Positions 1 through 9,130 of a DNA stretch of 64,000 bases are shown here, in pieces. The DNA comes from an uncultured Eubacteriales bacterium. Lineage in GTDB: Bacteria > Bacillota > Clostridia > Peptostreptococcales > Anaerovoracaceae. How positions within the stretch are numbered: position 1 is the stretch's first letter; each line of letters starts with the position of its first letter. The stretch lies in the NCBI GenBank assembly GCA_902786855.1, contig CADAEH010000009.1, positions 1 through 64,000 of the forward strand, read 5' to 3'. A program made the translations under genes and the position numbers. The notes beneath the pieces are model-generated. The model ran no database searches, was not told the DNA's origin, and saw only the letters and a list, made by a program, of their open reading frames with translations.

Positions 1-278
1 ACAGTGTCTGCTCTCCACAAAAAACAACCAGCAACATTTCTGTTACTGGTTGCAAAAATCTTTTGTTTTTTCACTGTCCTCTTGACGGGTAGCGGTTCAA
101 AATGTGACAACCTCTTTTCAGGTGAATTTGCAAGCCCTGATATTAAAAACCAGGCCTGGATTTGCTTGTTATTCGTCTGCAGGCCTGTATAAATGCATTT
201 AGAGGCTGAATTGATGATCGACAGCTGCCTGTGGACTTGTTTTATTTGGTATCTATTTGCCACCGCCGGGTATCATTT
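1..278. other. Left-edge stretch without a supportable gene
   Basis: Short open frames exist here, but none has a ribosome binding site or a recognisable product. The stretch lies just outside the first 101-bp repeat and looks like decayed sequence. The only clear signal is a terminator-like hairpin reading leftward at 19-52. Confidence 0.5.
19..52 (-). terminator. Intrinsic terminator, minus strand
   Basis: CAACCAG (25-31) pairs with CTGGTTG (46-52). On the minus strand the stem is followed directly by six T (plus-strand A 19-24). No minus-strand gene remains just upstream of it, which suggests a lost gene. Confidence 0.5.
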
Positions 279-379
279 GGATACACTTCTGGATACACTG
301 GAAGAGGGACGTCACTCCTTCCTTGATTTTTCAACGTTTCCAGACTTGCTGAAATCTTCAAATCCCCCTCTCTCCGCCA
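279..379 (+). repeat. 101-bp direct repeat, copy 1, att-like with tRNA 3'-end
   Basis: This copy and the one at 9131-9231 are both 101 nt. They are identical over the first 46 nt and similar throughout. Each begins with two GGATACACT units spaced like recombinase arm sites. Copy 1 ends at 357-379 in a sequence like the 3' half of a tRNA (TTCAAATC, then CCCCTCTCTCCGCCA). The preceding bases cannot form the rest of a T-stem, so this is not a tRNA gene. That pattern is expected at the end of an element integrated into a tRNA 3' end. No integrase is seen nearby, so mobility is inferred. Confidence 0.7.
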
Positions 380-403
380 CATATACGGCACGCGAGCCGT
401 TTC

Positions 404-428
404 GCCCTGCTTACGCAGGGCTCTTTTA
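404..428 (+). terminator. Intrinsic terminator after repeat copy 1
   Basis: GCCCTGC (404-410), loop TTAC, GCAGGGC (415-421), then TCTTTT. A terminator sits at the same relative place after repeat copy 2. Confidence 0.6.
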
Positions 429-491
429 TTGTGTATAATCAAAGAATAGTTGTGTTGTCATTATGTTTACAGGGATTTGGAGATAGAACAG

Positions 492-2057
492 ATGAGTGTA
501 ACAGTAAAGAATTTACTAAAATTGCCGTCGCTTGCCAATGCGAAAGTGATAGCAGGAAAGGGAGGCCTTGACAAGATTGTTACCGCAGTTTCTGTGCTTG
601 AAACAATGGAGTATAAGCTGATCGACGATCATGATTATTTTAATGATGAATTCAATGGCTGTGAGATAATAATAACAGGATTCCTGAATGGTGCGGAAGA
701 TATAGATGCGCAGTATAACCTCGTTAAAGGACTTGCTTTATCAGGGGAAGCAGGACTGATTCTGTACTATGTGGGAGTGATAGTGAAAAAAGTTGACCCA
801 TCAATAATTAAACTGGCGGATGAACTGAAATTTCCGATCATAGTTATGCCGTATAAACGGACAAACCTCCGATACAGCGAAGCTATCACGGATATAATGG
901 GATTGATTATCCGCGATCAGATATCCGTTGAGCCAATGATGGTTACGTTGCTGGAATCCATATCCAAGCTGCCGGCCCATCAGCAGAACGTGGGTACGAT
1001 GATAAGACTGATCAGCAAAAGACTAGGTGCAAGCGTCATACTTACAACGGATAAGAACAAAACTCTGTATGAAGCTGCATGGCCAAGTGAACTGACAGGC
1101 ATCCACAATGATGTTGAAAAACTCACAGATTCAGACTTCAAGGCAAATCCAATCAGAATGCCTGGGTTGGAAGATGCACTGGTATATAAAGAAGATGTGA
1201 ATATATCAGGAACAAGATATATTCTGTACATTGTACACGTCAGCGGAGCTCTTGCAGGAATACTGATCCAACAGGCTGTTGAAGCGGTGCGTATAGCGCT
1301 CAAACTGTGGGGAAAAGACAAAGGTGAAAGTGTGGCGACAGAGATCGTGGAAGCTATACTTACTGATCAGCCGGTCAAAATGAGATCCCTGTCTGCAATG
1401 TTCAATCTTGATATAGAAGCTGTAGATTCTATGTGGGTATTAAACGGGGAGCAATTTTCAGCAGAGAATGTCAGACAGGTATCGGATGAAGCAAGAAAGT
1501 TCTGCAGAACTGTATGCGTTGATCTGTATAAAGACAGCATTGTACTATTTACCGACACCATTAAGAGAAGAGCTGATGTAGACGCGCTGAGAACAAACAT
1601 AGAAACGGTCCTTGATAAAAAAGTAAGCATAAGCTACTTCACCAATCTGAAGAACACAGGAGAAGTAAGAAGCGCGTATCTTCTGAATTATGACAGCTGG
1701 CGCGATGCAGCAAGGATAATGCCGGACAAAGGATTCTTTGTCAGAGGAGACATAGAATTCGCCAATTCATGTCGGCAGATAGTAGAGAGTGGAGTTGACA
1801 GCATATCGGAGTATCTGAACCTGTTTGATATTATTGAAGACAAGAAAGGAAACGACGACTATATCGAGACACTCTGCACATTCCTGCTGGATGCAAACAG
1901 CAATGTGCAGACAACGTCAGAGAAGATGTTTGTTCATAAGAACACAATCAAATATAGGATAAAAACAATGAGTGACTGCCTGGGCTTTGCGATAGGAGCA
2001 ATGCCTGGATCAGAAAAACTCTTCAAAGCTTGTGGTATCAAACGTCTTATAGATTAG
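492..2057 (+). CDS. PucR-family transcriptional regulator
   Basis: This is a 521-aa protein. Residues about 5-125 fit the PucR N-terminal ligand-sensing domain (start VKNLLKLPSLANAKVIAG). Residues about 457-500 fit the PucR C-terminal helix-turn-helix (VHKNTIKYRIKTM). The middle is the usual poorly conserved linker region. The ATG at 492 is preferred over an upstream GTG/ATG-type extension at 450 because GGAG lies just ahead of it and the domain begins at once. PucR proteins commonly control purine, hydantoin or amide catabolism. The gene is followed by its own terminator and then by the NCS1 permease and hydantoinase genes, so it probably regulates those. The effector is unknown. Confidence 0.85.
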   Translation: MSVTVKNLLKLPSLANAKVIAGKGGLDKIVTAVSVLETMEYKLIDDHDYFNDEFNGCEIIITGFLNGAEDIDAQYNLVKGLALSGEAGLILYYVGVIVKKVDPSIIKLADELKFPIIVMPYKRTNLRYSEAITDIMGLIIRDQISVEPMMVTLLESISKLPAHQQNVGTMIRLISKRLGASVILTTDKNKTLYEAAWPSELTGIHNDVEKLTDSDFKANPIRMPGLEDALVYKEDVNISGTRYILYIVHVSGALAGILIQQAVEAVRIALKLWGKDKGESVATEIVEAILTDQPVKMRSLSAMFNLDIEAVDSMWVLNGEQFSAENVRQVSDEARKFCRTVCVDLYKDSIVLFTDTIKRRADVDALRTNIETVLDKKVSISYFTNLKNTGEVRSAYLLNYDSWRDAARIMPDKGFFVRGDIEFANSCRQIVESGVDSISEYLNLFDIIEDKKGNDDYIETLCTFLLDANSNVQTTSEKMFVHKNTIKYRIKTMSDCLGFAIGAMPGSEKLFKACGIKRLID

Positions 2058-2082
2058 TAATTGATATAGCTAAAAAAATAGA

Positions 2083-2129
2083 AAAGCGGTGTCTTTGTCC
2101 AATTGGACAAAAGTTGCCGCTTTAATTTT
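2083..2129 (+). terminator. Terminator-like hairpin after the PucR gene
   Basis: AAAGCGG (2083-2089) pairs with CCGCTTT (2117-2123). An inner perfect palindrome, TTTGTCCAATTGGACAAA, lies between them, and a T-rich tail follows. The inner palindrome could instead be an operator for the permease operon. Confidence 0.7.
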
Positions 2130-2213
2130 GCCTTGCAGATAAAGAATATTGACCTTTCGAGCATCTAAAATCATCATATTGGAAAATTTTTATATGGAAA
2201 GAAGGGTCATTTT

Positions 2214-3530
2214 ATGGGAAAGAAAGAAACAGGTTTCGAAATCAAAGCTGAACAGCGCCAAAGCTGGACATCCATTGCAGCAATTTGGGCAGGAGGAATG
2301 ATATGTGTTCCGTGCCTTATGATCGGAGGAGTATTGGCGGGCGGGGGCCTGTCGATAGGTCAGATGATTCTGGCCATCCTTATCGGATATGGCCTTATAT
2401 GCGGATACATGATCATGATCGGCATGCAGGCATGTGATACAGGGCTTCCGGTAGCAGTCATGGCTTCCGGAGCACTCGGTACAAAGGGTTCAAGATATAT
2501 AATCAGTATTATTCTCGCAATAGCATGTATCGGCTGGTTCGGTATCCAGTCCGCGACATGTGGCAGTGCTTTTGCATCGATGATCGCGGGAATGAGCGGT
2601 GGTGAAGCAAGTTCAACAAGCGTTATGATATGGTCGATCATATGGGGTGTGATAATGCTTGCTACAGCATGTAGCGGATTTAAGGGCCTTAAGTGGCTGA
2701 ACTACATTGCTGTTCCGATGCTGCTTATCGTATGTCTGTATGGATTGATAGCCGGAATAACTCAGAACGATGGCGGAGCAATGATTGCAAGCTATGCACC
2801 TGAGACATCAGCCGGGCTCGTATTCGGAATCTCAATGGTTGTGGCATCGTTTGCTCTCGGCGGAGTTATTTCAGCTGACTACTGCAGATTCGCTAAGAAT
2901 AGAGGCGATGTTATCAAGTCTTCGATCGTGGGTGTAATACCGGCAGGATTGTTCATGCTCATGACTGGAGCACTGATGAGCATAGTAACCGGACAGTATG
3001 ATATCTCAGCTATCCTCAGCTCGCTCGGAGTACCATTCCTCGGATTGCTGGCGCTCGTACTTGCAACATGGACAACGAACGTTACAAATGCGTACTCAGG
3101 CGGCCTCGCTCTCAGCAACCTGCTTGGCTTTGACGAGAGCAAGTTCAAGATCACAACAGGTATCGCAGGCGCATGCGGAACACTTCTTGCAGCACTTGGA
3201 TTGCTCAACGCATTCCAGGGATTCCTGTCCCTTATGTCAGGTCTCATCCCTTCCTTGGCAGGTGTAATAATCGCAGAGTACTGGATAGTGAACAAAGGAG
3301 ACAAAGAGAAGTTTGACATCAAGGAAGGCTTCTCCGGAATAGGCATCATTTCATATATAGTCGGTGCCCTTGTAGCATGCATAACAGGCGGTACGTTCGC
3401 TAACTTCCCGGGACTGGTAGAGGCAATGCCGTTCCTGAACATTCCGTTCTTCGTGGGACCTGTAAACGGGATCGTTGTATCTCTCGTGTTGTATGTGATA
3501 CTTGCCAAAGTCACAAGAGGTGAAAAATAA
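2214..3530 (+). CDS. NCS1-family (CodB-like) nucleobase/hydantoin permease
   Basis: This is a 438-aa integral membrane protein with about twelve hydrophobic segments. It opens with a polar stretch containing QRQSWTSIAAIWAGGMI, as in cytosine/purine permeases of the CodB branch. It most likely imports a cyclic ureide, pyrimidine or hydantoin by cation symport at the cytoplasmic membrane. The start has an AGAAGGG site at good spacing. The genes downstream encode DUF917 and hydantoinase/oxoprolinase proteins, so the cargo is probably the substrate of those enzymes. The family is clear, but the substrate is only inferred from context. Confidence 0.85.
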   Translation: MGKKETGFEIKAEQRQSWTSIAAIWAGGMICVPCLMIGGVLAGGGLSIGQMILAILIGYGLICGYMIMIGMQACDTGLPVAVMASGALGTKGSRYIISIILAIACIGWFGIQSATCGSAFASMIAGMSGGEASSTSVMIWSIIWGVIMLATACSGFKGLKWLNYIAVPMLLIVCLYGLIAGITQNDGGAMIASYAPETSAGLVFGISMVVASFALGGVISADYCRFAKNRGDVIKSSIVGVIPAGLFMLMTGALMSIVTGQYDISAILSSLGVPFLGLLALVLATWTTNVTNAYSGGLALSNLLGFDESKFKITTGIAGACGTLLAALGLLNAFQGFLSLMSGLIPSLAGVIIAEYWIVNKGDKEKFDIKEGFSGIGIISYIVGALVACITGGTFANFPGLVEAMPFLNIPFFVGPVNGIVVSLVLYVILAKVTRGEK

Positions 3531-3595
3531 GATGTCGGGGGATGGAGCAGCAGCTTCATCCCTTTATATAGTTAAATATCAAAAGGAGAAAAGAT

Positions 3596-4690
3596 ATGCG
3601 GAAATTAGGAATACCTGAAATTGAAGACATCGCAAGAGGTGCTGCACTTCTCGGAGCAGGAGGTGGTGGAGATCCGTATCTTGGTAAGCTTGTTGCGATC
3701 GGGGCAATCAATGAATGCGGACCGGTAACATTGCTTGATCCGGAAGAAGTACCGGATGATGCATTGATCGTACCTTTTGCAATGATGGGCGCCCCTACCG
3801 TACTGTGCGAAAAAATCATAGGCGGAAGTGAATATAAAGCACTTTTCGATATAGTTTCAAGCCATGACGGCAGAAAGATATTCGCTACGATGCCTATGGA
3901 AGCCGGCGGACTGAACTCAATGTTCCCTATAGCAGCTGCAGCCAGACTGGGTCTGCCAATGGTTGACTGCGATGGAATGGGAAGAGCATTCCCTGAACTG
4001 CAGATGGTAACATTTACTATTGGCGGTATCAGTGCTTCACCTATGGGGCTGGCTGATGAAAAGGGCAATACTGTAATTTTCGATACGATCACAAATAAAT
4101 GGACTGAGGAACTGGCAAGGGCAGTAACAATGAGCTGCGGCGGATCTGTAGCAGTTACTCTGTACAACATGACAGGAAAGCAGCTTAAAGAGTATGGCGT
4201 AAAAGGAATAGTAACCAGAAGTGAACGGCTCGGTGCGGCAATGAGAACAGTAAAGAATGTTACTGATAAAACTCCTGAAGAAGCATTCCTTGAGTTCACA
4301 GAAGGCTTCAAACTTTTCAAGGGCAAGATCATAGATGTTCTCAGAGAGACAAGAGGTGCGTTCAACTTCGGAAAGGTCGTTGTAGAAGGTATCGGAGAAT
4401 GCAAGGGACACACTGCATATATTGAGTTCCAGAATGAGAATCTTGCAGCTGTAGTTGATGGAAACATAGTGGCTACAACACCTGATCTTATTGCTCTCGT
4501 AGATACCGAAACGTTCAACCCGGTACCTACAGATGCGTTGAAATACGGCAAAAGAGTCATGATAGTCGGCCTGAAGTGCTTTGAGATGTGGCGCTGCAAG
4601 GAAGGCCTTGATCTCGTAGGACCTAGATACTTCGGACTGGATACTGACTATATTCCTATCGAAGAGAGATCGAAAGGAGGACTCAGATAA
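3596..4690 (+). CDS. DUF917 protein (S-methyl-thiohydantoin desulfurase-like)
   Basis: This 364-aa cytosolic protein starts with MRKLGIPEIEDIARGAALLG followed by the glycine-rich AGGGGDP near residues 21-27, which is typical of DUF917. Some members are annotated as S-methyl thiohydantoin desulfurase. The family nearly always lies beside hydantoinase/oxoprolinase subunits, and here it overlaps the next gene by one base (TAATG), which indicates translational coupling. AAAAGGAG precedes the start. It probably forms a complex or a sequential pathway with the hydantoinase-like protein. The exact reaction cannot be read from the sequence. Confidence 0.85.
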   Translation: MRKLGIPEIEDIARGAALLGAGGGGDPYLGKLVAIGAINECGPVTLLDPEEVPDDALIVPFAMMGAPTVLCEKIIGGSEYKALFDIVSSHDGRKIFATMPMEAGGLNSMFPIAAAARLGLPMVDCDGMGRAFPELQMVTFTIGGISASPMGLADEKGNTVIFDTITNKWTEELARAVTMSCGGSVAVTLYNMTGKQLKEYGVKGIVTRSERLGAAMRTVKNVTDKTPEEAFLEFTEGFKLFKGKIIDVLRETRGAFNFGKVVVEGIGECKGHTAYIEFQNENLAAVVDGNIVATTPDLIALVDTETFNPVPTDALKYGKRVMIVGLKCFEMWRCKEGLDLVGPRYFGLDTDYIPIEERSKGGLR

Positions 4691-6246
4691 TGTATAAGCT
4701 TGGAATAGACGTAGGCGGAACCAATACAGACGCTGTAATAATCGATGAGAATTACAATGTCATAGCCAGTGTAAAAAACCCAACGTCAGCTGACATATAT
4801 GATGGCATTGTCGGTGCTGTTAGAAAGGTGCTTGATGAATCCGGTGTAGATAAGATGCAGATCGGACAGGCAATGCTCGGCACGACACAGTGTACAAATG
4901 CCATTGTTGAAAGGAAGAATCTCGCAAAAATCGGCATCATAAGGATCGGGGCCCCGGCTTCATGCGGAGTAGAGCCGATGGTCGACTGGGAAGATGACAT
5001 CAAAGATATCTGTGAAAAAGCAGTAATAGTCCGCGGTGGATATGAATATGACGGCAGAGAGATCACTGACCTGGACGAGGATGCGTGCCGCGAATTCTTC
5101 AGCGAGATGAAGGATAAGGGAATAAAATCTATTGCTATATCCGGTGTTTTCTCAACTATCAGAAATGATAATGAGCTTCGTGTTGCTGAAATCGCTAAGG
5201 AAGTAATGGGAGAAGAAGTGCATGTATCCATCTCCAGTGAGATCGGTTCCATGGGCCTCGTAGAAAGAGAAAATGCTACTATTCTGAACGCTGCTCTCTG
5301 GAAGATCGCAGAAAAATTCACTGACGGGTTTGCCAAGAGTATGGAGGATGAGGGCATAAAGAATGCCAAGATCTATCTCTCGCAAAATGATGGAACACTG
5401 ATGACGATGGAATATGCACGCAGATATCCTATCCTGACAGTGGCATGTGGTCCTACCAATTCTATCAGAGGTGCCAGCTATCTTAGTAAGCTTGCGAATG
5501 CTATCGTGATCGACGTCGGTGGTACGACCACGGATATTGGTGTCATACAGAATGAGTTCCCAAGAGAATCCAGTGTGGCAGTAACAATCGGTGGTGTTCG
5601 TACCAATTTCAGAATGCCTGACGTTATGTCCATTGGTCTTGGCGGAGGTTCGATCGTAAGAGAACAACCGGACGGAACCGTAACAGTCGGTCCAGATTCA
5701 GTTGGATTTGAACTTACAGAGAAGGCTCTGGTATTCAGCGGAGATGTTCTGACAGCAACAGACATAGCAGTAAAACTTGGAATGGCAGATATAGGAGATG
5801 CTTCGCTGGTCAAAGATGTTCCTGTTGAACTTGCCGAGAAAGCATTGGATGCAATCAGAGTTCTTGCAGAAGATGCGATCGATGCAATGAAGCTTTCAAG
5901 TGATGACAGTGATGTAATACTGGTAGGCGGTGGATCGGTCATCCTTCCGGATGAACTTGCAGGTGCAGCAAATACAATTAAACCGGAACACTTCGGGTGC
6001 GCAAATGCAATAGGATCCGCTATATCCAAGGTCAGCGGTACGCTTGAGACACTTATTAATTATGATGAGATTCCTCGTGATCAAGCGCTTGCTGATGCAA
6101 AGAATGCAGCGATAGAGATGGCTGTAGAAGCAGGTGCAAAGCGTGACACAGTAGAGATCATCGATGTTGAGGATGTTCCACTGCAGTACTATCCTGGAAA
6201 CACCAATCGTGTTAAAGTAAAAGCTGCAGGTGAACTCATCTCCTGA
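4690..6246 (+). CDS. Hydantoinase/oxoprolinase family protein (HyuA-like)
   Basis: This is a 518-aa protein with the duplicated sugar-kinase-like ATPase motifs of the HyuA/oxoprolinase family: LGIDVGGTNTDAV at the N-terminus and VIDVGGTTTDIGVI near residues 270-285. A GLGGGSIV segment is also present. Members hydrolyse hydantoins or 5-oxoproline using ATP. The gene is translationally coupled to DUF917 and is shorter than two-domain oxoprolinases (about 700 aa for HyuA), so the DUF917 partner may complete the enzyme. The substrate is unknown. It is the last gene before the hairpin at 6272. Confidence 0.85.
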   Translation: MYKLGIDVGGTNTDAVIIDENYNVIASVKNPTSADIYDGIVGAVRKVLDESGVDKMQIGQAMLGTTQCTNAIVERKNLAKIGIIRIGAPASCGVEPMVDWEDDIKDICEKAVIVRGGYEYDGREITDLDEDACREFFSEMKDKGIKSIAISGVFSTIRNDNELRVAEIAKEVMGEEVHVSISSEIGSMGLVERENATILNAALWKIAEKFTDGFAKSMEDEGIKNAKIYLSQNDGTLMTMEYARRYPILTVACGPTNSIRGASYLSKLANAIVIDVGGTTTDIGVIQNEFPRESSVAVTIGGVRTNFRMPDVMSIGLGGGSIVREQPDGTVTVGPDSVGFELTEKALVFSGDVLTATDIAVKLGMADIGDASLVKDVPVELAEKALDAIRVLAEDAIDAMKLSSDDSDVILVGGGSVILPDELAGAANTIKPEHFGCANAIGSAISKVSGTLETLINYDEIPRDQALADAKNAAIEMAVEAGAKRDTVEIIDVEDVPLQYYPGNTNRVKVKAAGELIS

Positions 6247-6271
6247 TACCTCAGGAGTGATAGTTGATAGC

Positions 6272-6301
6272 AAAGGCCGCGATTCACCTCGCGGTCTTTG
6301 T
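6272..6301 (+). terminator. Hairpin terminator after the hydantoinase gene
   Basis: A ten-base-pair stem AAAGGCCGCG/CGCGGTCTTT (6272-6281 with 6290-6299, one G-U pair) has an 8-nt loop. The T tail is short, so it may be leaky. Confidence 0.6.
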
Positions 6302-6328
6302 GCGCACATGATAATGAGGCCAGAGTAA

Positions 6329-7591
6329 ATGAGTGATTATATTCAATCGATAATAGATCTTGTAGGAATTGAAAGCGTATGTGATCGCAGAGAAAATGAT
6401 CCTGAGTATCCGTATGGCGAGGGTGTACGTCATGCTCTTGACTATGTATTGGATCTTTGTAATAAATTCGGTTTTCGAACCAAGAATTGCAATAACCAGA
6501 TAGGTTATGCAGAGATCGGTGAAGGTGATCCGCTTACAGCCGTTCTGGTTCATCTTGACGTTGTGCCGATTGGAGACGGATGGTCTGCAGAGCAGGGCGA
6601 GATCCGTGACGGAAAGTTGTTCGGCCGTGGCGTAATGGATGATAAGGGACCGGCAGTAGCTTGTATCTATGCAATGAAAGATATCAAAGAATCCGGTAAA
6701 CCTATCAATGGAAGAATTCGGATCATTTTTGGGCAGGCGGAAGAAACAGGTATATGGACAGACATGAGTTACTATCTGCAGACTGAAGAACAACCTGATC
6801 AGGGATTCACCCCGGATGCCTTTTTCCCGCTGATTTTCGCGGAGAAAGGACTGGCACTATTTTCGTTAACTGCTCCGGCTCCAGAGGGAATAGCTAAACT
6901 CTCGGGTGGTACAGCGCCAAATATAGTTCCGGGAACATGTGAAGCTAAATTGGTTTATGAAGATGGAAGTTCGATTTTTATGAAAGAAGAAGGTAAAGCT
7001 GCACATGGAAGCATGCCTGAGGATGGAATAAATGCTATCAGTCTGATGATGAAAACCATTAGCAACAATATAGAAGAGCAAAGCAAAGGGTTCTTATCAT
7101 TCTATCAGGATTGTATTGGTACAGAGATCCATGGAGAGAGACTCCTTGATATTTCACCGGATGAAATGAGTGGACCATTGACTCTGAATGTTGGAAAAAT
7201 CAGACTTTCAAATGACATGATTACAATGGAAATTGACATCCGTTATCCGGTCAGTGCGTCATTCAAAGAAATCAAAAGCAAGTTGGAAAGAACAACAGCT
7301 GAGTATGGGATGAGCTGCATGTGCAATGTTCATAAACCGCCGGTACATATTTCTCTGGATAATCCTTTTGCACAGAATCTGATGAAGTCATACAGGGATG
7401 TTACAGGTGATATGTCAGAAGCGATAAGCACTGGCGGCGGAACTTATGCAAGGGCGATGAAAAATATAGTTGCCTTCGGACCGCTTTTGCCTGGAAGAGA
7501 ACTGACAGAGCATGAGCCGGATGAATATACATATATTGAAGATCTGCATTTGCTGAGAAAGATATACACAGCGGCTCTTGAGTCTATCTAA
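6329..7591 (+). CDS. M20-family metallopeptidase (PepV/Sapep-like dipeptidase)
   Basis: This 420-aa zinc peptidase has HLDVVP (residues 75-80), GRGVMDDKGP around 98-107 and the catalytic glutamate pair in QAEETG near 138-139. This is the standard M20 layout with an inserted lid domain. PepV/Sapep relatives cleave dipeptides in the cytosol. M20 amidohydrolases also act on N-carbamoyl amino acids, which would fit a hydantoin pathway, but the PepV-like spacing favours a dipeptidase. The gene follows the hydantoinase by 82 bp across a weak terminator, so it may be part of the same pathway. Confidence 0.85.
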   Translation: MSDYIQSIIDLVGIESVCDRRENDPEYPYGEGVRHALDYVLDLCNKFGFRTKNCNNQIGYAEIGEGDPLTAVLVHLDVVPIGDGWSAEQGEIRDGKLFGRGVMDDKGPAVACIYAMKDIKESGKPINGRIRIIFGQAEETGIWTDMSYYLQTEEQPDQGFTPDAFFPLIFAEKGLALFSLTAPAPEGIAKLSGGTAPNIVPGTCEAKLVYEDGSSIFMKEEGKAAHGSMPEDGINAISLMMKTISNNIEEQSKGFLSFYQDCIGTEIHGERLLDISPDEMSGPLTLNVGKIRLSNDMITMEIDIRYPVSASFKEIKSKLERTTAEYGMSCMCNVHKPPVHISLDNPFAQNLMKSYRDVTGDMSEAISTGGGTYARAMKNIVAFGPLLPGRELTEHEPDEYTYIEDLHLLRKIYTAALESI

Positions 7592-7727
7592 TACCAATAA
7601 AGCTATAGCCAGTTCAACAGTTGCCTGACGATTGCCGGATGACAGCCCGGCAGATTCATGGAAAGTCATATACGCAGTACGCCGTCGACTGGCAAGCACG
7701 CAGTGCGCCGACAGAGACGGTGCGTAC

Positions 7728-7768
7728 GAGCCGTTTCACAGAGTCGTTCGATGAATGGCTCTTTTTTT
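7728..7768 (+). terminator. Terminator after the M20 peptidase
   Basis: GAGCC (7728-7732) pairs with GGCTC (7757-7761), followed by a run of seven or more T. The stretch from about 7713 (ACGG…GAGCCGTTTC…GGCTC) resembles 385-425 next to repeat copy 1, so it may be a third fragment of that boundary sequence. Confidence 0.55.
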
Positions 7769-7832
7769 CTGCAGAATTGACTTTATATCGGTTGACCGAT
7801 ATAATCGTAGCAATAGAGGAGGAGATAATTCG

Positions 7833-8399
7833 ATGATCAATACTCTTTTGCATGATAAATCAATGACGAAATATCGCCTGTCTAAACTCAGCGGAATTCC
7901 CTATACTACCATCAACGATATATGCAGCGGCAAAGCTGATATTAAAAAATGCAGTGTTGATAATGTGTATCGTATTGCTAAGGCTCTTGGCGTTACAGTG
8001 GAAGAACTGCTTGAACCATACTATATTGACAGACCTGATTTTGAGCTGTTCAAAAGCAATACTTGCCATAAACTTAAAGAGATAGGTGATATAGATTTTG
8101 TTATTGATACACTTGAGAGCAAGATCATAATCAGTTACATGGATAGAAAGTGGTATCCGGAAGCAATGTATCTTCTGGCCATGCTTGACTATATCAGCAG
8201 AGAGAATAATATCCCGCTGTGTGATGAATATGATGATATAAGAAGCAAAAAGCTGGCTGCAATAGTGTACCCAAGATCAGTGCTGGCGTTATGCGCTGCA
8301 TCAAAAGATGATTCGGCTAAAGAAAAAGCGGTAAAGTCTTCAATTCCGGAGTTTCTGAGACACAACATTGTTGAAAGCGAGGTAAGGAATGTCATCTGA
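7833..8399 (+). CDS. XRE-family HTH regulator, antitoxin-like
   Basis: This is a 188-aa protein. Residues about 8-62 form an XRE/Cro-type helix-turn-helix (KYRLSKLSGIPYTTINDICS, then IAKALGVTVEELL), followed by about 120 residues I do not recognise. The start at 7833 is chosen because GAGGAGGAGA precedes it. The frame is open from 7755, but that extension has no Shine-Dalgarno sequence and overlaps a terminator. Its end overlaps the nucleotidyltransferase-like gene by 11 nt, so the two are co-translated. The pairing suggests an antitoxin or autoregulator for the downstream protein. Confidence 0.8.
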   Translation: MINTLLHDKSMTKYRLSKLSGIPYTTINDICSGKADIKKCSVDNVYRIAKALGVTVEELLEPYYIDRPDFELFKSNTCHKLKEIGDIDFVIDTLESKIIISYMDRKWYPEAMYLLAMLDYISRENNIPLCDEYDDIRSKKLAAIVYPRSVLALCAASKDDSAKEKAVKSSIPEFLRHNIVESEVRNVI

Positions 8400-9123
8400 T
8401 GATCGCATAGTCTTTACAAAAGATAACATAGACACTTATCTTAAAGCTCTTGCTAAAGAATACAGAAAACTTGGAGGCAGGAAGCTACCTGCAGAGATAG
8501 TTCTCATAGGAGGTGCATCGGTACTGATCAACTATGGTTTCAGGGAAATGACAACCGACATCGATGCGTTGATACAGTCCGCTTCCACCATGAAGGAAGC
8601 GATCGATCATGTAGGGGATATGTACGGTTTGCCAAGAGGATGGCTGAATGAAGATTTCAGAAGGACGGCCTCATATACTCCGAAACTTATCCAGCACTCA
8701 GTTTATTATAAGACGTTTTATGGAGTTCTCACGATAAGGTCTGTATCAGGGGAATACCTTATTGCTATGAAACTTCGTGCAGGAAGGCAGTATAAGAATG
8801 ATCTGTCCGATATTCTGGGAATACTGGCGGCACATGAACGGCTGAAAAGACCATTGACTATGAATATGATAGATGATGCTGTAACAGATCTCTACGGATC
8901 ATGGGAAGAAATACCGGATAATGCGCAGGAATTCATTAAAAACGTAATGAAGGATGGGGCTTATGACCGAATGCTTTCGGAGATCAGAGAATCTGAAAAG
9001 GCGACAAGAACAATCCTGCTGGATTTTGAAGATAGCTATCCGGGCAAGACCAATACAAAGAATGTCAATGATATAATAAACATTCTCAGGAAGAAAAAGG
9101 ATCTGGAAAACCAGAAAAAATGA
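8389..9123 (+). CDS. DUF6036/AbiEii-like nucleotidyltransferase
   Basis: This 244-aa protein has a nucleotidyltransferase signature near the N-terminus: IGGASVLINYG (GG at 41-42) followed by TTDIDAL with acidic residues D57 and D59. AbiEii, MNT and DUF6036 proteins share this GG…DxD arrangement, and many are toxins or abortive-infection effectors that transfer nucleotides to tRNA or proteins. Directly upstream and overlapping is an XRE-type gene. The second direct repeat begins 8 nt after the stop, so the pair lies at the right end of the putative island. Toxicity is inferred, not shown. Confidence 0.75.
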   Translation: MSSDDRIVFTKDNIDTYLKALAKEYRKLGGRKLPAEIVLIGGASVLINYGFREMTTDIDALIQSASTMKEAIDHVGDMYGLPRGWLNEDFRRTASYTPKLIQHSVYYKTFYGVLTIRSVSGEYLIAMKLRAGRQYKNDLSDILGILAAHERLKRPLTMNMIDDAVTDLYGSWEEIPDNAQEFIKNVMKDGAYDRMLSEIRESEKATRTILLDFEDSYPGKTNTKNVNDIINILRKKKDLENQKK

Positions 9124-9130
9124 CTGGTAT

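Noticed and set aside
357-379. A tRNA gene
   Set aside because: Only the 3' half of the T-arm/acceptor matches; the D-arm, anticodon arm and 5' acceptor are absent, so it is an att-like fragment.
4-438. Two short plus-strand frames at the left edge
   Set aside because: No ribosome binding site or similarity, and the second runs through the direct repeat and its terminator.
3556-4599. Long minus-strand frame of 347 codons
   Set aside because: It is antisense to the DUF917 gene, has low-complexity Ser/Pro/Ile-rich translation and no ribosome binding site.
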